From: a virus
Length of the DNA: 54,302 nt
IMG/VR virus record: IMGVR_UViG_3300042731_006898
Span: 1-54,302 of that record
Direction: 5' to 3' (one strand)
Shown: positions 45,659 to 54,152 of the stretch, piece after piece
How positions within the stretch are numbered: the stretch's first letter is position 1
How the letters are laid out: each line of letters opens with the position of its first letter
Notes under the pieces: generated by a model
The model's input: the letters and a program-made list of their open reading frames with translations, nothing else
Database searches by the model: none
What the model was told of the DNA's origin: nothing
Position numbers and translations under genes: made by a program

Positions 45659-48600
45659 TGGCTCTGCCTGGCACCATATTCGGCGCTAGCAACACCGGAA
45701 TCGCCAGGGGCAACGCTCCGCCCCTGATGGCCTCCGACGGTGACCTGTGGTACTTCCGTTTCGACGGCACAGCCGGAGATGTAATCGCCTACACCTCAAC
45801 TGACGGTGGACAGACCTGGAGTAGTGGCAACACCTGGTCATACGGTGGCGGCACATTCACTGCCCAAGCCTTCCAGACGATCTCTTGGGTGCAGGATGGA
45901 GACACCGCTCATGTCGTTTGGTACAACACCTCAAACACTGCCATCGAGGTTCGGTACAACACCATCAACCTGTCCACCGGGTCGTGGGGAACCGAACAGG
46001 TCATCGAGAACTCAACGGGCGGCGAATCGCTGTCGAAGGCGCTCCACAAACTTGCGGTCGTCGTTCGCTCCGACGGTGATGTGGTGGTCATCTACGGCAC
46101 CCAGGCCGAGAAGGTCAAAGGTTCGATCGTGTCCAGAATGGCCGCTGCCGTTGACACCGGATCAGGGTTCGGTACTCCAGTCGTCCTGGGTACCGGAGTG
46201 CAGGACGACTTCAACTTCATCGGCGGCACGCTCCTCATGTCGGACGACGACATCGGGGTCATCACCGACTACGCCACCTCGAATCGGCTGACCGAGTTCC
46301 AGGTGTCAGGCTCGTGGACAGGAAGTTACACGAGCGCAGCCAGCACCATCGCTGGTGCAGCACCTATGGGTGTCGGGATGGACGGTCCAGGCACCTACCC
46401 GGCCAGGGTGGGTCTCAAAGTTGGGACGTTCATTCCCGGGTCCATGGAGGAGACCTCTGCACCGTATGACGATGACGGCATCGACACGGTAGCCACCTAC
46501 TCAACCAACGAGTTCCTTTGCGTCGCAGCCGACACCGTAGACGACTACTGGTACGGCGCTTTCCTGTGGCCCTCCAACCAAGACCTCTACTGGACCGTTG
46601 ACACAGGCTCAGGTTGGGGCACGCCTACTCAATGGAAGACAGGAACCTACGGCGGTACCTGGCCTCCGTACTGCAATGTGTTCACTCATTCGTCTGGGAA
46701 CGGTGGAGCTCGGGTCCTCGGAATCGTCTACTACGAGTCCGGCACCGGGATGGTCTACGACGAGGTTGTGATCGCTGCGGGTCCTATTCCGGTCACCCAA
46801 CCTTCGGAAGCCGACTCTTCTCAACCAGCCACCACGCTCAAGACTTACGCCGTCGGGCAGGCTCTGGAAACAGACACCGCCCAGCCTGCCGATGGAGTCA
46901 GGAACTACGCAGCCGGTCAAGCCCTGGAAACAGACTCAGCCCAACCGGCTCAGTCGGGCACTTTCCTTCGGGTATCTGAGGCCACTATTGCGGTTGCTGC
47001 TAATGGTGACGACGGCTATGTGATGAACGACGCCACCTTTGTCTCGGGCGGGTCAGGCATCTATGCGGGGAATGTTGCCAGCAACATCAACGATATGTGG
47101 CTCCGGTTCCCAGGCGCACCCGGCGTGTCGTTCCTTACTGCGTTTCTCAACCTCTACAGCGTTGGCACGGGTGGGGCTGCCCTTCTGAGGGTCTTTGGCA
47201 TTGACGAATCGGACCACAACGCTCCCACAGACCTTTCTTCGTGGGCTGCCGATCATGCCCTTCATACTGCGGCCTCAGTCGATTGGGATGTCGATTGGTC
47301 TTCTTCCGGTTGGTTTGCCTCTCCTGACCTTTCGGACATTCTCAACGAGATACCACTTGCGGTGGGGAATGCCCTTGGCCTTCACGTTGATGATGATGGC
47401 TCATCTTCCCCCGGCGAATACGCTGGTGTCTACTCTTACGAGAACGGTTCCCTCTACCCGACCCTCGACCTCACCTGGATTCTCACCGAACAGGACACGG
47501 CCCAAGAGGCCACTCCGGTCAAGACCTACGCGGTCGGTCAAGCGGTAGAAACAGACTCGGCGCAGGCTGTCTCGGTTGCGAAAACCTTCGGGGTCTACCA
47601 GGCATACGAGATTGATGCCCCTTGGTGGCCCGAGTTTCCTCGCCACATGCCAGTCGAGGCTTCCCTCGATGATGCCGTCACCTGGGGCACGGTATCTAGC
47701 AGACAGAAGATCGCTACTCGGTTCTACATGGACAGTCCCCTTGGGGCTGGTGAGAGTCTTGCGGGTATCAGGGTCCGCCTGGCGAAAGTCGGGACACCAA
47801 CGGATGGCGTGAATGTCTCAATCAGGGCATCCCGTGACGGGGCGAAGTTGGCCGAGGCTACCATCGACGCTGCCGACATTCCCACCTATTCGACCTTCGA
47901 TTACTTCTATGTCGAGTTCGACACAGCCTGGTCTGGGCCTTATTCGCAAGGCTATCTCTACGTTCAGTTTGAGCGTTCAGGGTCGCTGAGTGACTCCAAC
48001 TACTTCGTCTGTTTGAGAACTTCAGGCCAGAAGTTCGATGGGGCGTCGGGTGGACCGAACCCCTACGCCCAGGCTTGGAGTTACTACGGTGTCTGGCAGG
48101 AAGACACGCCAACCTCCCCACTCGCATGGCGTGCCTTTGAGGCTGTTGGTCTGTCCAGCATGGAGAATGCCACGGCAGTTCTCGTTGGTGGGGGAACGGT
48201 TGCCGGGCAGGCTCTGGAGGCAGAATCGGCAAACGCCGCAACAGCCTCCAAGACCTACACGGTCGGCCAAGCCACCGAAACCGACTCTGCTTTCACCGCA
48301 TCGTCGGTCGCCATCGTCCCTGCCAGCCAGTCGGTTGAGACAGACACAGCCCAACCGGCCGCCGCAGCCAAGACCTACTCGGTAGGCCAGGCCACCGAAA
48401 CGGACACAGCCTTCGGCCCCGATCTCGCCATCGGTGTTGGGCAGGCTGTCGAAACCGACACAGCGTTCTCCCCCGACCTGGCCTTCGGGGTCGGGCAGGC
48501 GTTGGAGTCGGACACCGCCTTCTCGCCCGACCTGGCTATCCAACTGGCCTTCTCCCTGGAAACCGACAGCGCCAACGCTGCCACCTCGGCCAAGGTCTAC

Positions 48601-50268
48601 ACGGTCAACCAGGCAGTCGAAACAGACTCGGCGTTCGCTGCTGCAGCAGCCTTCGTCAAGGATGTCGGACAGTCCCTCGAAACGGACTCGGCGTTCGCCC
48701 CCACCGCCGCCAAGACGTACACCGCAGGCCAGGCCCTCGAGACCGACGCCGCCTTCGGGCCCGACCTGGCATTCCAGATCGCCCAAGCCTTCGAAACGGA
48801 TAGTGCCCAGCCGGCCTCGGTGTCTTCGGCCACCATCGCCAACCAGGCCCTCGAATCCGACTCGGCTCTCGCCTCTTCGGCGTTGAAGGTCTACACCGTC
48901 GGCCAGGCTCTCGAGTCCGATGCCAGTTTCCCGGCCACCACCCTCGAAGCCCACTCTGTTGCCCAAGCTCTCGAATCCGACTCGGCTCTCGCCAAGTCGG
49001 GGATGGTGTACGGGCCCACACTGGCCCTCGAAACTGACTTCTCGCTGCAGGTTGGCGTACAGGATGTCGAAACAGCCACTCAGGCTCTCGAATCGGACTT
49101 GTCCCAGCCGGCGAGCTCTTCGAAGGTCTACCAGGTCGCTCAAGCCCTCGAATCCGATTCCGCCCAGACGGCCACTCCCGTCAAGATCGGCCTGCCCGGC
49201 CAGGCCCTCGAGTCCGATTCGGCTTTCTCCCCGGATCTCGCTTTCCAGATCGGTCAGGCCCTCGAGACCGATTCTGCGTTCGCTGCGTCGTCCGCTTCGG
49301 GGATCGTTGCCGGCCAGTCGGTCGAAACCGACTCTGCTCAGCCGTCTGTCGCTTCGAAGGTGTTCACTGTCGCTCAGGCCGTCGAATCTGACTCGGCTCA
49401 GCCTGCCACCACCCTCGAAACCTACACAGCCGCTCAGAGCCTCGAGACGGACACCTCGCAGCCTGCTACGACCCAGAAGGCTTACACCGCCTCCCAGGCC
49501 CTAGAAACGGATTCTGCGGCCTCTCCTGGGGCCCTGAAGACCTACCCGGTCGGCCAGGCCGTCGAGACGGACACTTCGAACCCGGTCTCGGTCTCTGCAG
49601 CCACCACGGCCGGTCTCGCCACAGAAACTGACGCGGCCTTCACTGCCACCCTCGTCGGTGGCACCCAAGTCAACCTCGCTTCCGAAACCGACACCGCCAA
49701 CCAGGTCGCCGTTTCCTTCACCCACATCATCGCCCAGGCGCTCGAGACAGACAGCGCCCTGGTCGCCACACCCGTCGAACTGCGCCAGGTCTCCCAGGCC
49801 GTCGAAACCGACAGCGCATTCTCGGCAGACATCGCTTTCGGCACCGCCCAGGCTCTCGAAGCCGACATCTCCTTCCCAGCCTCCACCGCCAAGACCTACA
49901 CGGTCACTCAACCGTCCAGTGGGGAATCGGCGCAGCCGGCAGAGGGTGTGGAGAATAGGGATGTGGGGTTGGCGAGCGAGGTGAGCTCGGCGTTTGCGGT
50001 GACGGTGGCGAAGGTGTTTGTGGCCGGGTTGGCGCAAGAAACCAACCTGGCACTGAACTTCACGATCGAAGCGTTGGTTGGGCTTGCGGTTGAGACCGAC
50101 ACGGCCTTGGCAGCGATGCTGGAGCCGCTGATTACGATCATTCTCGGCAGGAGGTTCCCGGGCAGACCTGTGCGAGTGGTCGGGCGGCCGTCCAGAAGGG
50201 TGGGGGTGGGGACATTCTCCTCGAATGGTGACGGGATCCCCTACAATGAGTTCTCGGAGGATCACTGA
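45658..50268 (+). CDS. Very large virion protein with BNR/Asp-box start and ~33 tandem [LV]E[TS]D[ST]A repeats
   Basis: The 1,536-residue protein (ATG at 45658, TAATG overlap) has four parts. Residues ~1-370 look like a beta-propeller-type domain with an Asp-box (STDGGQTW, 47-54). Short repeat copies lie at ~382-430 and ~613-650 around a DNRLRE/jelly-roll-like domain (~430-610). Another beta domain fills ~650-850. Residues ~853-1490 are about 33 tandem units of 18 or 20 residues with consensus VGQALETDSA(F/Q)xPxxAKTY. A short basic end follows. Encoded between head and connector genes, it may be a long head fibre or whisker. Confidence 0.75.
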   Translation: MALPGTIFGASNTGIARGNAPPLMASDGDLWYFRFDGTAGDVIAYTSTDGGQTWSSGNTWSYGGGTFTAQAFQTISWVQDGDTAHVVWYNTSNTAIEVRYNTINLSTGSWGTEQVIENSTGGESLSKALHKLAVVVRSDGDVVVIYGTQAEKVKGSIVSRMAAAVDTGSGFGTPVVLGTGVQDDFNFIGGTLLMSDDDIGVITDYATSNRLTEFQVSGSWTGSYTSAASTIAGAAPMGVGMDGPGTYPARVGLKVGTFIPGSMEETSAPYDDDGIDTVATYSTNEFLCVAADTVDDYWYGAFLWPSNQDLYWTVDTGSGWGTPTQWKTGTYGGTWPPYCNVFTHSSGNGGARVLGIVYYESGTGMVYDEVVIAAGPIPVTQPSEADSSQPATTLKTYAVGQALETDTAQPADGVRNYAAGQALETDSAQPAQSGTFLRVSEATIAVAANGDDGYVMNDATFVSGGSGIYAGNVASNINDMWLRFPGAPGVSFLTAFLNLYSVGTGGAALLRVFGIDESDHNAPTDLSSWAADHALHTAASVDWDVDWSSSGWFASPDLSDILNEIPLAVGNALGLHVDDDGSSSPGEYAGVYSYENGSLYPTLDLTWILTEQDTAQEATPVKTYAVGQAVETDSAQAVSVAKTFGVYQAYEIDAPWWPEFPRHMPVEASLDDAVTWGTVSSRQKIATRFYMDSPLGAGESLAGIRVRLAKVGTPTDGVNVSIRASRDGAKLAEATIDAADIPTYSTFDYFYVEFDTAWSGPYSQGYLYVQFERSGSLSDSNYFVCLRTSGQKFDGASGGPNPYAQAWSYYGVWQEDTPTSPLAWRAFEAVGLSSMENATAVLVGGGTVAGQALEAESANAATASKTYTVGQATETDSAFTASSVAIVPASQSVETDTAQPAAAAKTYSVGQATETDTAFGPDLAIGVGQAVETDTAFSPDLAFGVGQALESDTAFSPDLAIQLAFSLETDSANAATSAKVYTVNQAVETDSAFAAAAAFVKDVGQSLETDSAFAPTAAKTYTAGQALETDAAFGPDLAFQIAQAFETDSAQPASVSSATIANQALESDSALASSALKVYTVGQALESDASFPATTLEAHSVAQALESDSALAKSGMVYGPTLALETDFSLQVGVQDVETATQALESDLSQPASSSKVYQVAQALESDSAQTATPVKIGLPGQALESDSAFSPDLAFQIGQALETDSAFAASSASGIVAGQSVETDSAQPSVASKVFTVAQAVESDSAQPATTLETYTAAQSLETDTSQPATTQKAYTASQALETDSAASPGALKTYPVGQAVETDTSNPVSVSAATTAGLATETDAAFTATLVGGTQVNLASETDTANQVAVSFTHIIAQALETDSALVATPVELRQVSQAVETDSAFSADIAFGTAQALEADISFPASTAKTYTVTQPSSGESAQPAEGVENRDVGLASEVSSAFAVTVAKVFVAGLAQETNLALNFTIEALVGLAVETDTALAAMLEPLITIILGRRFPGRPVRVVGRPSRRVGVGTFSSNGDGIPYNEFSEDH
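48214..50130 (+). repeat. Tandem 54/60-bp coding repeats
   Basis: About 33 units code for the 18- or 20-residue repeat. The strongest constant core is [LVT]E[TS]D[ST]A. 18-residue units contain FxPDLAF and lack two residues of the 20-residue AKTYTVGQA type. DNA identity between units is much lower than protein similarity, so the array is old and under selection. Codon choice changes sharply near 49,915. Confidence 0.8.
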
Positions 50269-50648
50269 TGGCTTTGAGCGCCGACATCATCAGCCTCATT
50301 CGTGACGAGATCGGAGACGACACCGATTTCGTGGACAACGACGCCGACATCGTTGCCGGCACGATCGACTCCCTCGAATCCATCTATACGGACACCTCCC
50401 GAGGCAACTATTCGGTCCTGAATGTGGCTGCGATCGTGTGGCGTCGGCGTCTCGCCAATTATCAGAACCACGCCTTCGATGCTGCCCAGGAAGGCAACTG
50501 GCTGGCACGTTCCCAGAAGGCTCGGTTCCTGCGGTACATGGTGGAGCGGTACGAACGTCTCGCCAATCAGAAGGCACCGCACCGCAACACGAGGATCCAG
50601 TCCGAGGCCGAAGCGCAGGGTCTCGACACGACGCTCGCTTCGGGATGA
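50268..50648 (+). CDS. Head-tail connector-like protein
   Basis: A 126-residue helical protein directly after the repeat protein (TGATG overlap). The DIISLIRDEIGDDTDFVDNDADIVAG start and long helices fit the gp15/gp6-type adaptor placed between head and tail genes in siphoviruses. Position and fold support the call. Confidence 0.7.
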   Translation: MALSADIISLIRDEIGDDTDFVDNDADIVAGTIDSLESIYTDTSRGNYSVLNVAAIVWRRRLANYQNHAFDAAQEGNWLARSQKARFLRYMVERYERLANQKAPHRNTRIQSEAEAQGLDTTLASG

Positions 50649-51049
50649 CCCCGGCAGAAGCCATCGAGTTCGCCTACCCGCAACTTCTCGCCCACTTCGT
50701 CTCAGCCCTCCCCAACGAGGCGGTCGGTTTCATCCTCGAGGACGGCCAGACGATCCGGCTCATCAACCAGGCCCGCTCCCCACACCGTTTCTGGATCAGC
50801 GGCGACCAGGTGGCCGAACGCCTCTACCCGCGCACCCCCGACCATGTCGTCGTCGTCTACCACACCCACCCGGAACGTCCCGCTCGCCCGTCCGGTGAGG
50901 ACCGACGTTTCATGCGGGAACTGTTCGGGGTGTGGCCGCACGTGCTGCATCTCATCCTGTCCAGGACCGACTCGGCCGTCTACGCTGTGCTCAACAGCCG
51001 CATCGAGGAACTCCAATGGCATCGTTCCCACTCACTGCCGACGAGCTAG
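50645..51049 (+). CDS. JAMM/MPN (Mov34) metallopeptidase-like protein
   Basis: A 134-residue product from ATG at 50645 (ATGA overlap). It contains the complete JAMM set: Glu25 in NEAVGF, HTHPERPARPSGED giving His73, His75, Ser83 and Asp86 in the H-x-H-x7-S-x2-D order. Phages usually carry this domain in the tail-tip K protein. Here it lies among connectors. It could trim a virion protein or cleave an isopeptide/ubiquitin-like conjugate. Confidence 0.85.
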   Translation: MTPAEAIEFAYPQLLAHFVSALPNEAVGFILEDGQTIRLINQARSPHRFWISGDQVAERLYPRTPDHVVVVYHTHPERPARPSGEDRRFMRELFGVWPHVLHLILSRTDSAVYAVLNSRIEELQWHRSHSLPTS

Positions 51050-51423
51050 CCGCCTTCCAGGAGGACAACGAGACGCTGCTGCCCGACACGTGCCGCATCT
51101 ATCGGGACGCTCCCACCGAGCTCCGACCTGGCGACACGTGGACCGGCGACACCGAAACCGACCTGTGGACCGGGCCCTGCTCCCTGAAGGTCATTCCGAC
51201 CCGACGGGACCGCTACGACACGTTCGGTGAGGCGCTCGTCTTCCAAGTCCAGTACCGGCTGATCCTCCCCGCAGACGCTGACGGGTTCATCATCACCGAC
51301 AAGGTGCAGATGCTCACCTGCTCCGACACGGACGCTCTCACACGAACCTACGAGATCCGGGACATTCACCGCGGGTCGCAACTCTCCCAACGTCGGGTCA
51401 CCCTCCACGACCTGGGGCGGTAG
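51016..51423 (+). CDS. Head-tail joining protein (DUF6093-like)
   Basis: A 135-residue product from ATG at 51016, overlapping the JAMM gene by 34 bases. It contains DTCRIYRD, TDLWTGPCSLKV and YRLILPADADGFIITDKV, the pattern of actinophage DUF6093 connector proteins that close the head-tail interface. Confidence 0.75.
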   Translation: MASFPLTADELAAFQEDNETLLPDTCRIYRDAPTELRPGDTWTGDTETDLWTGPCSLKVIPTRRDRYDTFGEALVFQVQYRLILPADADGFIITDKVQMLTCSDTDALTRTYEIRDIHRGSQLSQRRVTLHDLGR

Positions 51424-52335
51424 ATGCCCACCCTGATCTCCCCCGGGTCGGCCGGTGCGGCGGACGTAACGGTCGCAGCTTCGAGGCTGCGGCGCCGGCA
51501 TCTCGGTTCCCGCTCCGCTCTCACCTCCGGGCATGTGCAGGTGTTCCGGCCTCTCGGCACTTCGGTCGGGTTCGACATCCAGATCATCGGCATCAACGTC
51601 GTGCGGGAACACTTCCTGGCAGTGGCAGAAGCCACCATCGACCTGTCCGCCCAGGCCGTCAACACGTTCGGTGGGCTCGTCACCACCTACGCCCGTGACC
51701 ACGCCCCATTCCAAGACCAAACGGGTGACACCCGGGCATCCATCCACCACACCATGATTACGTCACGTGACGATATTGGGGTGGATGTGGGCCCCACCAC
51801 CTTCTACTCGCCGTTCCTCGAGTACGGCACCTCGAAGATGCACCCCTACCCGTTCATGATTCCCGCCCTCGATGCGATGACTGGCCCGTTCACCGACACG
51901 ATGTATCAGATCGCCCGGATAGCCGACCAGTGGCTCACCTTCTCCGGGCCGGCCGGCTCTGCCCTGAACGCTGCCATCCAGGACTGGCGCCGCTACCTGT
52001 ACTCCACCCAGAAGGCCCTGGGCGACATCCAGCAATTCGGTGGGTTCCCGGGCGTGGCCGGCACCCGGTCGCTGCTCCTGTCCACAGCCCGAGCTCTCGG
52101 TGACGTTCAGGCCGTGGTGGGCGGCACCGTCAGTCTCCGTGCCTCGAGGCGTGTGCGGGGTCGGGCCACAGGGCGTCTGATCGGTGTCGGGGCCCGCACC
52201 GTTTCGGTCGATAAGACCTACTCGGGGTTCGCTGGGGGCACGGCCGGGCACCGCATCTACAACCGAATCGCCGGCCGAGTCGTCAGTGGTGGCGTATATT
52301 CAGGGATCAACCGGAAGATTGGGACCATATCATGA
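51424..52335 (+). CDS. HK97 gp10-like tail completion protein with C-terminal extension
   Basis: The first ~190 residues have the gp10-like pattern (YARDHAPFQDQTGDTRASI, GPTTFYSPFLEYGTSKMHPYPFMIPA). Gp10-like proteins join tail to head. A further ~110 residues, rich in Gly/Arg/Val and beta-like, are unusual for the family. The gene follows DUF6093-like and is ATGA-coupled to the tail terminator. Confidence 0.8.
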   Translation: MPTLISPGSAGAADVTVAASRLRRRHLGSRSALTSGHVQVFRPLGTSVGFDIQIIGINVVREHFLAVAEATIDLSAQAVNTFGGLVTTYARDHAPFQDQTGDTRASIHHTMITSRDDIGVDVGPTTFYSPFLEYGTSKMHPYPFMIPALDAMTGPFTDTMYQIARIADQWLTFSGPAGSALNAAIQDWRRYLYSTQKALGDIQQFGGFPGVAGTRSLLLSTARALGDVQAVVGGTVSLRASRRVRGRATGRLIGVGARTVSVDKTYSGFAGGTAGHRIYNRIAGRVVSGGVYSGINRKIGTIS

Positions 52336-52757
52336 GAACCGAGGTCTACGGATACGACCACTTTGTAGGGGTTCTTACCGCCCTCTCCTCCATCACCCAA
52401 TTCGACATAGGTGAAGGCGAGGCACCGAAGAACACGGACGGCACGATTGTCGATCCACCCTATGCTGTGCTCTACCTGCTGGCGGGTGGGGACATGGACG
52501 GCCCCATTTCTGACTCACAGGCTGATGTGGTGATGAGATTCCAGATCACTGCCGTCGGAAAATCCGAAAAGGAAGCCTTGGCCGTCCAGGACTACTGCAC
52601 CAAGCGAATGCAAAAGGCATATGTCACGGTTTCCGGCCGCAAGGTCCGCAATCTCACCAAGGTTCTTGCCTCAAACGGCGTAATCCGTGATGATGACGTA
52701 GCCACGCCCGTTTTCTACTGCTTCCAGCAGTGGGATCTCAACACAACCCCGTCATAA
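52332..52757 (+). CDS. Tail terminator protein
   Basis: A 141-residue product in the position of lambda gpU-type terminators, after the gp10-like gene and before the tail tube. It has an alpha/beta fold with a central RFQITAVGKSEKEALAVQDYCTKRM region like DUF3168-type/gp17 terminators. It caps the tail tube for head attachment. Confidence 0.75.
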   Translation: MRTEVYGYDHFVGVLTALSSITQFDIGEGEAPKNTDGTIVDPPYAVLYLLAGGDMDGPISDSQADVVMRFQITAVGKSEKEALAVQDYCTKRMQKAYVTVSGRKVRNLTKVLASNGVIRDDDVATPVFYCFQQWDLNTTPS

Positions 52758-52767
52758 GGAGCCCCAG

Positions 52768-52968
52768 ATGGCCGAGTTCATCCGCATGTACCACCCCGTC
52801 CTGGACGCAATCGCTACCGCCCCGAAGAAGGCGTTCGAATCCGTCTACAAGGAGAAGGGGTGGCAGGAGCTCACCGAAGACGGCAACGTCGTACCCGAAC
52901 ATTCGGAACCAGTCCTTGACGATCTCATGGGCCCGGAGGAAGATGCTGCTCAGTCCATCGAGGAGTAG
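52768..52968 (+). CDS. Small conserved protein before the tail tube gene
   Basis: A 66-residue product (AAGGAG upstream) starting MAEFIRMYHPVLDAIATAPKKAFESVYKEKGW with an acidic end. This small family often sits between head-tail joining and tail tube genes in actinophages. Function unknown. Confidence 0.7.
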   Translation: MAEFIRMYHPVLDAIATAPKKAFESVYKEKGWQELTEDGNVVPEHSEPVLDDLMGPEEDAAQSIEE

Positions 52969-52971
52969 CAC

Positions 52972-53439
52972 ATGGCCAGAGTCATCGCTGACGGTGAGGT
53001 GAAGATCAATTGGGTGACCACGATCGCAAACACCTCGGCCCCAACCACCACTGAGATCGGTGCCGGCACCGAACTCACCCCCTGGCTTTCGTCTCTGAGC
53101 ACCCCGCTCGAAGGCGATGCCGTCGATGCAAGCGACCTGTCTTCGGCGTTCAACAAGAGCGTCGCAGGCACCTACGGGGGCGGCGCAACCGCCACCCTCT
53201 ACCGCGACGACACCTCAGACGATGCCTACGACCTGTTCCCCCGCAACACGACCGGCTATTTGGTGATTCGCCGGTTCGGTGGGTCGGATGTGGCGTGGGC
53301 TTCGGCGGACGAGGTTGAGGTCTGGAACCTGCGGGTCATCACCCGTTCCCCCGTCGATATGGACCGGAACAACGTCCAGATGTTCACGGTCGATTTCGCC
53401 ACCCTGGACGAGCCCGTTCTCGACGCTACGGTGGCCTAA
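52972..53439 (+). CDS. Major tail tube protein
   Basis: A 155-residue beta-rich protein directly upstream of the frameshifted tail chaperone, the standard place of the tube protein. Strands KINWVTTIANTSAPT, GYLVIRRFG, VEVWNLRVITRSPVDM and MFTVDFATLDEPV fit the tube fold. It polymerises around the tape measure. Confidence 0.85.
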   Translation: MARVIADGEVKINWVTTIANTSAPTTTEIGAGTELTPWLSSLSTPLEGDAVDASDLSSAFNKSVAGTYGGGATATLYRDDTSDDAYDLFPRNTTGYLVIRRFGGSDVAWASADEVEVWNLRVITRSPVDMDRNNVQMFTVDFATLDEPVLDATVA

Positions 53440-53442
53440 CAA

Positions 53443-53498
53443 GAGGTGGTGTGGGATGCGGCTTGGTGGCCACCACCTTGCTCCTAGCCGCATCCCAC
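53443..53498 (+). promoter_or_regulatory. Two competing hairpins before the tail chaperone gene
   Basis: GTGGGATGCGGC (53451-53462) pairs perfectly with GCCGCATCCCAC (53487-53498). Alternatively AGGTGGTG (53444-53451) pairs with CACCACCT (53471-53478). The pairings share base 53451 and overlap in space, so they exclude each other. They lie in the 86-base gap after the tail tube gene and probably tune tube versus chaperone expression. Confidence 0.55.
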
Positions 53499-53525
53499 CC
53501 ACTATCATGCTGAAAGGAGCACAGC

Positions 53526-54152
53526 ATGTCACAGAAGTTCGCATCAGACCGTCCAACCATCGAAGAGATTCGCCGCCTCAAGCGGCCCAACGAGCGTTCC
53601 GTCTCGCTCGTCTTGGACCCGGAAGTCTCCCGTCAGATCAAGGAGCTCGAGCGTTCCTATCTGCGTGAGAAGCGGATCGACGACCGCGAGAACCGCAATC
53701 CGAAGGCCCCGGCAATCGCCAAAGCCATCGAACAACTGAAGGACTCGGCCGAGGAGATCACCTTCACGTTCCGGGACATCGGGCGGAAGCGTTTCGACGC
53801 AATGATCGACGAACATCCGCCCACCAAGGACGAAAAGGAGCAGAACTTCCAGTTCCACCCGGACACGTTCGCTCCTGCCCTCCTGGCGGCAACAGCAGTC
53901 GAACCTTCCATGACGCCGGCCGAAGCTCAGGCGATCTACGACGAGTGGGGACAGGGTGAAGTGAACGCCCTGTTCATGACCGCCATAGCCGCCTGTACGG
54001 AGCGGGCGTCGATCCCTTTTTCCAGGAGCGGTACAGACGAGATCCTCGATTCGCTCTCGAGCTCGATTACACCGCAAGCCGTGGAATCCCTCATGGATGG
54101 TTCCTTGGCGGGGCCAACGAGTGGGGCGACGACGATCGAGCAAAGGCTCTAG
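53526..54152 (+). CDS. Tail assembly chaperone, short (G-type) product
   Basis: The 208-residue zero-frame protein starts at ATG behind AAAGGAG. It is helical and charged (RPNERSVSLVLDPEVSRQIKELERSYLREKR), like other tail chaperones between tube and tape measure genes. A canonical slippery site at codons 164-165 lets a fraction of ribosomes shift to -1 and make the ~300-residue long form. Zero-frame translation ends at 54152. Confidence 0.85.
   Translation: MSQKFASDRPTIEEIRRLKRPNERSVSLVLDPEVSRQIKELERSYLREKRIDDRENRNPKAPAIAKAIEQLKDSAEEITFTFRDIGRKRFDAMIDEHPPTKDEKEQNFQFHPDTFAPALLAATAVEPSMTPAEAQAIYDEWGQGEVNALFMTAIAACTERASIPFSRSGTDEILDSLSSSITPQAVESLMDGSLAGPTSGATTIEQRL
54014..54020 (+). promoter_or_regulatory. 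-1 ribosomal frameshift site CCCTTTT
   Basis: In the zero frame the bases read C-CCT-TTT, the X-XXY-YYZ pattern. After slipping, CCC and TTT pair and reading continues TTC-CAG-GAG. The -1 frame is open from here to base 194 of the circle and encodes a zinc-ribbon-like extension. Frame position was checked from the ATG at 53526. Confidence 0.85.

Noticed and set aside
48214-50130. CRISPR array or satellite repeat
   Set aside because: The repeats are in frame, degenerate at DNA level and conserved at protein level, with no spacers. They are protein repeats.
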